From NCBI GenBank assembly GCA_945643635.1, contig CALZFC010000082.1:547001-611000 (forward strand): a DNA stretch of 64,000 bases, read 5' to 3'. Source of the DNA: Allodiplogaster sudhausi (taxonomy: Eukaryota; Nematoda; Chromadorea; Rhabditida; Diplogasteridae). The notes below the pieces were generated by a model. It ran no database searches. It saw only the letters and a list, made by a program, of their open reading frames with translations, and was not told the DNA's origin. A program made the position numbers and the translations under genes. Of this stretch, positions 62,525 through 64,000 are shown piece after piece; within the stretch, counting starts at the first letter, position 1; the number at the start of each line of letters is the position of its first letter.

Positions 62525-64000
62525 TTTTCAGCGTTGTGGTACTTGTGTAGTTGTTTCCAAATCTTGCAGGCATAAAAATGGTATATTTATTTTAGCTTGA
62601 AGTATGGCAAAGGGGATGAAAAAATTTCAATGTAAATTTTTGAGATTAAATTTTTAAGGCAAAACATCCATTTGACTGTCGTGAAGAGCCGCAAAATTCC
62701 ACTCGGTCTGCTCCAATCTTTACGTTTGTTGAGGTAAGGTTTCACTGATTACCTAACAAAGTAGGCCTGTTAAATTATGGTATTCTCCTTATGAGTTTCT
62801 TCGAGTATATTGTGAACTGTGATAAAAACAATATGAAAAGTGTTCGGAAGATTTTAGAAAAGGGACAGATTATATTGGATAAGTTTTAGCCACTATTCCG
62901 GGATATACGGACTATGTCCTTTGGCGGAAGGGCTATTACAACGCAATCGGATACCTTCCAAGAAGGAGCGAAAGTAAGTTCATGTATATTTGCGGCCGAA
63001 GTTTCTATCGTGTTTAGATTAATTGCCCCGTTAAACACTTCATCTTAAAAATATGTTTGGTCGTATTATTTTTATAAAAAACTTTGTATGTGTAGACTTC
63101 TGGATACGTTTTGTATACTTTTTTTTAGAGCAATTGGCGGCGTCTTCGTCAAGATCGATCGAATATCCTCGTGTAAAGTTTGAGAGGAATGGCATTGATT
63201 TATGGGAGAGCTATTTGCTGTCGGCCCTACCTGACTTCTGTGTACGTTGCGTAGAAAATTGTATTATTTTTTCTTTTTACTTCGATTACTTTTCCAGCCA
63301 ATAATCTAGCACAAGTTAAAATTCATTTGAACAAATGGAATAACGAGTTTAGAAAGCATTTTTCACCTCGATTTCCTTTTCAATCGATTATCTTGCGCAC
63401 GTTTGAAGGATGTCTCCGGCGAACGTTTTGCCAAACAATTTCAAATCTGTCCCGTAGGGACTTTCAAGCGTAGTTCCTAGCTCAAATTGACCAAATAAAG
63501 CAAAAAACTAAACATAATTTGTTCGATGATGACCTAGTTATTTACTTTTTCAAAGTAAAATCCTTAATTACCGCTCATATTTGACTTTGCTTGATAGGAA
63601 TTCGTACGTCGCAAGCAACCGAACGGAGTGGATCTTCTCATGGGCGATGTTGAATGCGACTCAGATACCACGGATCGGGTGCGTCCTTTTTCTCACTATA
63701 TTTTTGAAATTTTAACGAATTATATTACGTCTAGGCGGGAAATTTAAATGTTTTATTTTAATATTTATTTATTTGTTGGTTAATTAGGAGTGGCACTGCA
63801 AGTCTCGTCACGTCTCGCAGCTTCTCGCCGCTCTCGCAGTTCTCAAGAGCCACGGCATTGCCTGCATCAAATTGGCAGACTCCATCATCAATCATACGGT
63901 AGGATTCTCGTCTTCGTGCTGTAGGTGGATAAATAAAGCTGCACGGTGCTTACTAAAATGCATCTGCATAAGCATGAAATATGCCTCCTTTCCTTTATTT

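Larger units (their letters stand above)
60732..63898 (+). pseudogene. CMTR1-like cap methyltransferase paralogue, copy E (runs off window)
   Basis: Exons: 60732-60854, 60945-61013, 61121-61195, 61914-62006, 62659-62733, about 62890-62973, 63129-63241, 63598-63678, 63788-63898; later exons lie beyond 64000. Coding blocks are otherwise open: MAHEIEIEAAPLWLVADD, VKKSANPHEP, GMQAAAIDAIFGFLL, TDYVLWRKGYYNAIGYLP, GVDLLMGDVE, CIKLADSI. Motif I is ATIPGYTDY in place of AGPGGFSEY, and the catalytic-lysine segment is GMQAAA. Problems: exon 2 has a GC donor with a poor context (GAG|GCAGAA), and the AG expected before exon 6 is AA, so the nearest usable acceptors shift the frame. It is the least damaged copy within view and might be expressed if an alternative splice rescues it. 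Two hAT elements sit in introns 3 and 4. Confidence 0.8.

Overview
The window is animal nuclear DNA: AT-rich, with short introns carrying pyrimidine-rich CAG/TAG acceptors, many CT/GA and TA microsatellites, and abundant non-autonomous DNA transposons. The intact genes are animal metabolic and lysosomal enzymes. A nematode-type glutathione S-transferase and a seven-transmembrane receptor resembling a nematode chemoreceptor suggest a nematode. That assignment is an inference; nothing here names a species.

Intact genes, each rebuilt exon by exon with consistent phases: cystathionine gamma-lyase (25870-29062, +, 10 exons), legumain/asparaginyl endopeptidase (49863-53172, -, 15 exons) and a sigma-type glutathione S-transferase (57721-59525, +, 5 exons). 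Less complete models: a 7TM receptor (40304-42270, -), a doublecortin-domain gene fragment (56685-57203, +), a possible Thr-rich mucin-like gene (about 43.6-48.8 kb, -) and a duplicated pair of unrecognised genes (1-6.4 kb, -).

Much of the window is a dispersed array of five copies (A-E) of one multi-exon gene related to the mRNA cap 2'-O-methyltransferase CMTR1: A 6653-10722 (-), B 11593-15796 (+), C 18520-23664 (-), D 33335-37816 (-), E 60732-63898 (+, cut by the window end). Every copy carries nonsense, frameshift, splice or deletion lesions. In every copy that keeps the relevant exons, the SAM-binding GPGG motif and the first catalytic lysine have also been replaced. The ancestor was therefore probably already a pseudoenzyme paralogue before it multiplied. 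A/B are head to head. C and D lie in tandem segmental duplicates of about 7 kb. An orphan copy of the upstream region (24.33-24.79 kb) matches that of E.

The rest is shaped by mobile and foldback DNA: hAT-type MITEs full of GGCCCGG-like sequence with 8-bp target duplications (26.8, 30.8, 61.2 kb), TTAA-target MITEs (3.9, 27.8, 32.9, 58.7 kb), a Tc1-like long-TIR element (9.3 kb), a 1.7-kb foldback (29.6-31.4 kb), a large inverted repeat (44-45.9 kb), a near-perfect 82-bp-arm palindrome (17.6 kb), an intronless eEF1-gamma retropseudogene (16.1 kb) and an inverted GST pseudogene (54.7-55.05 kb).
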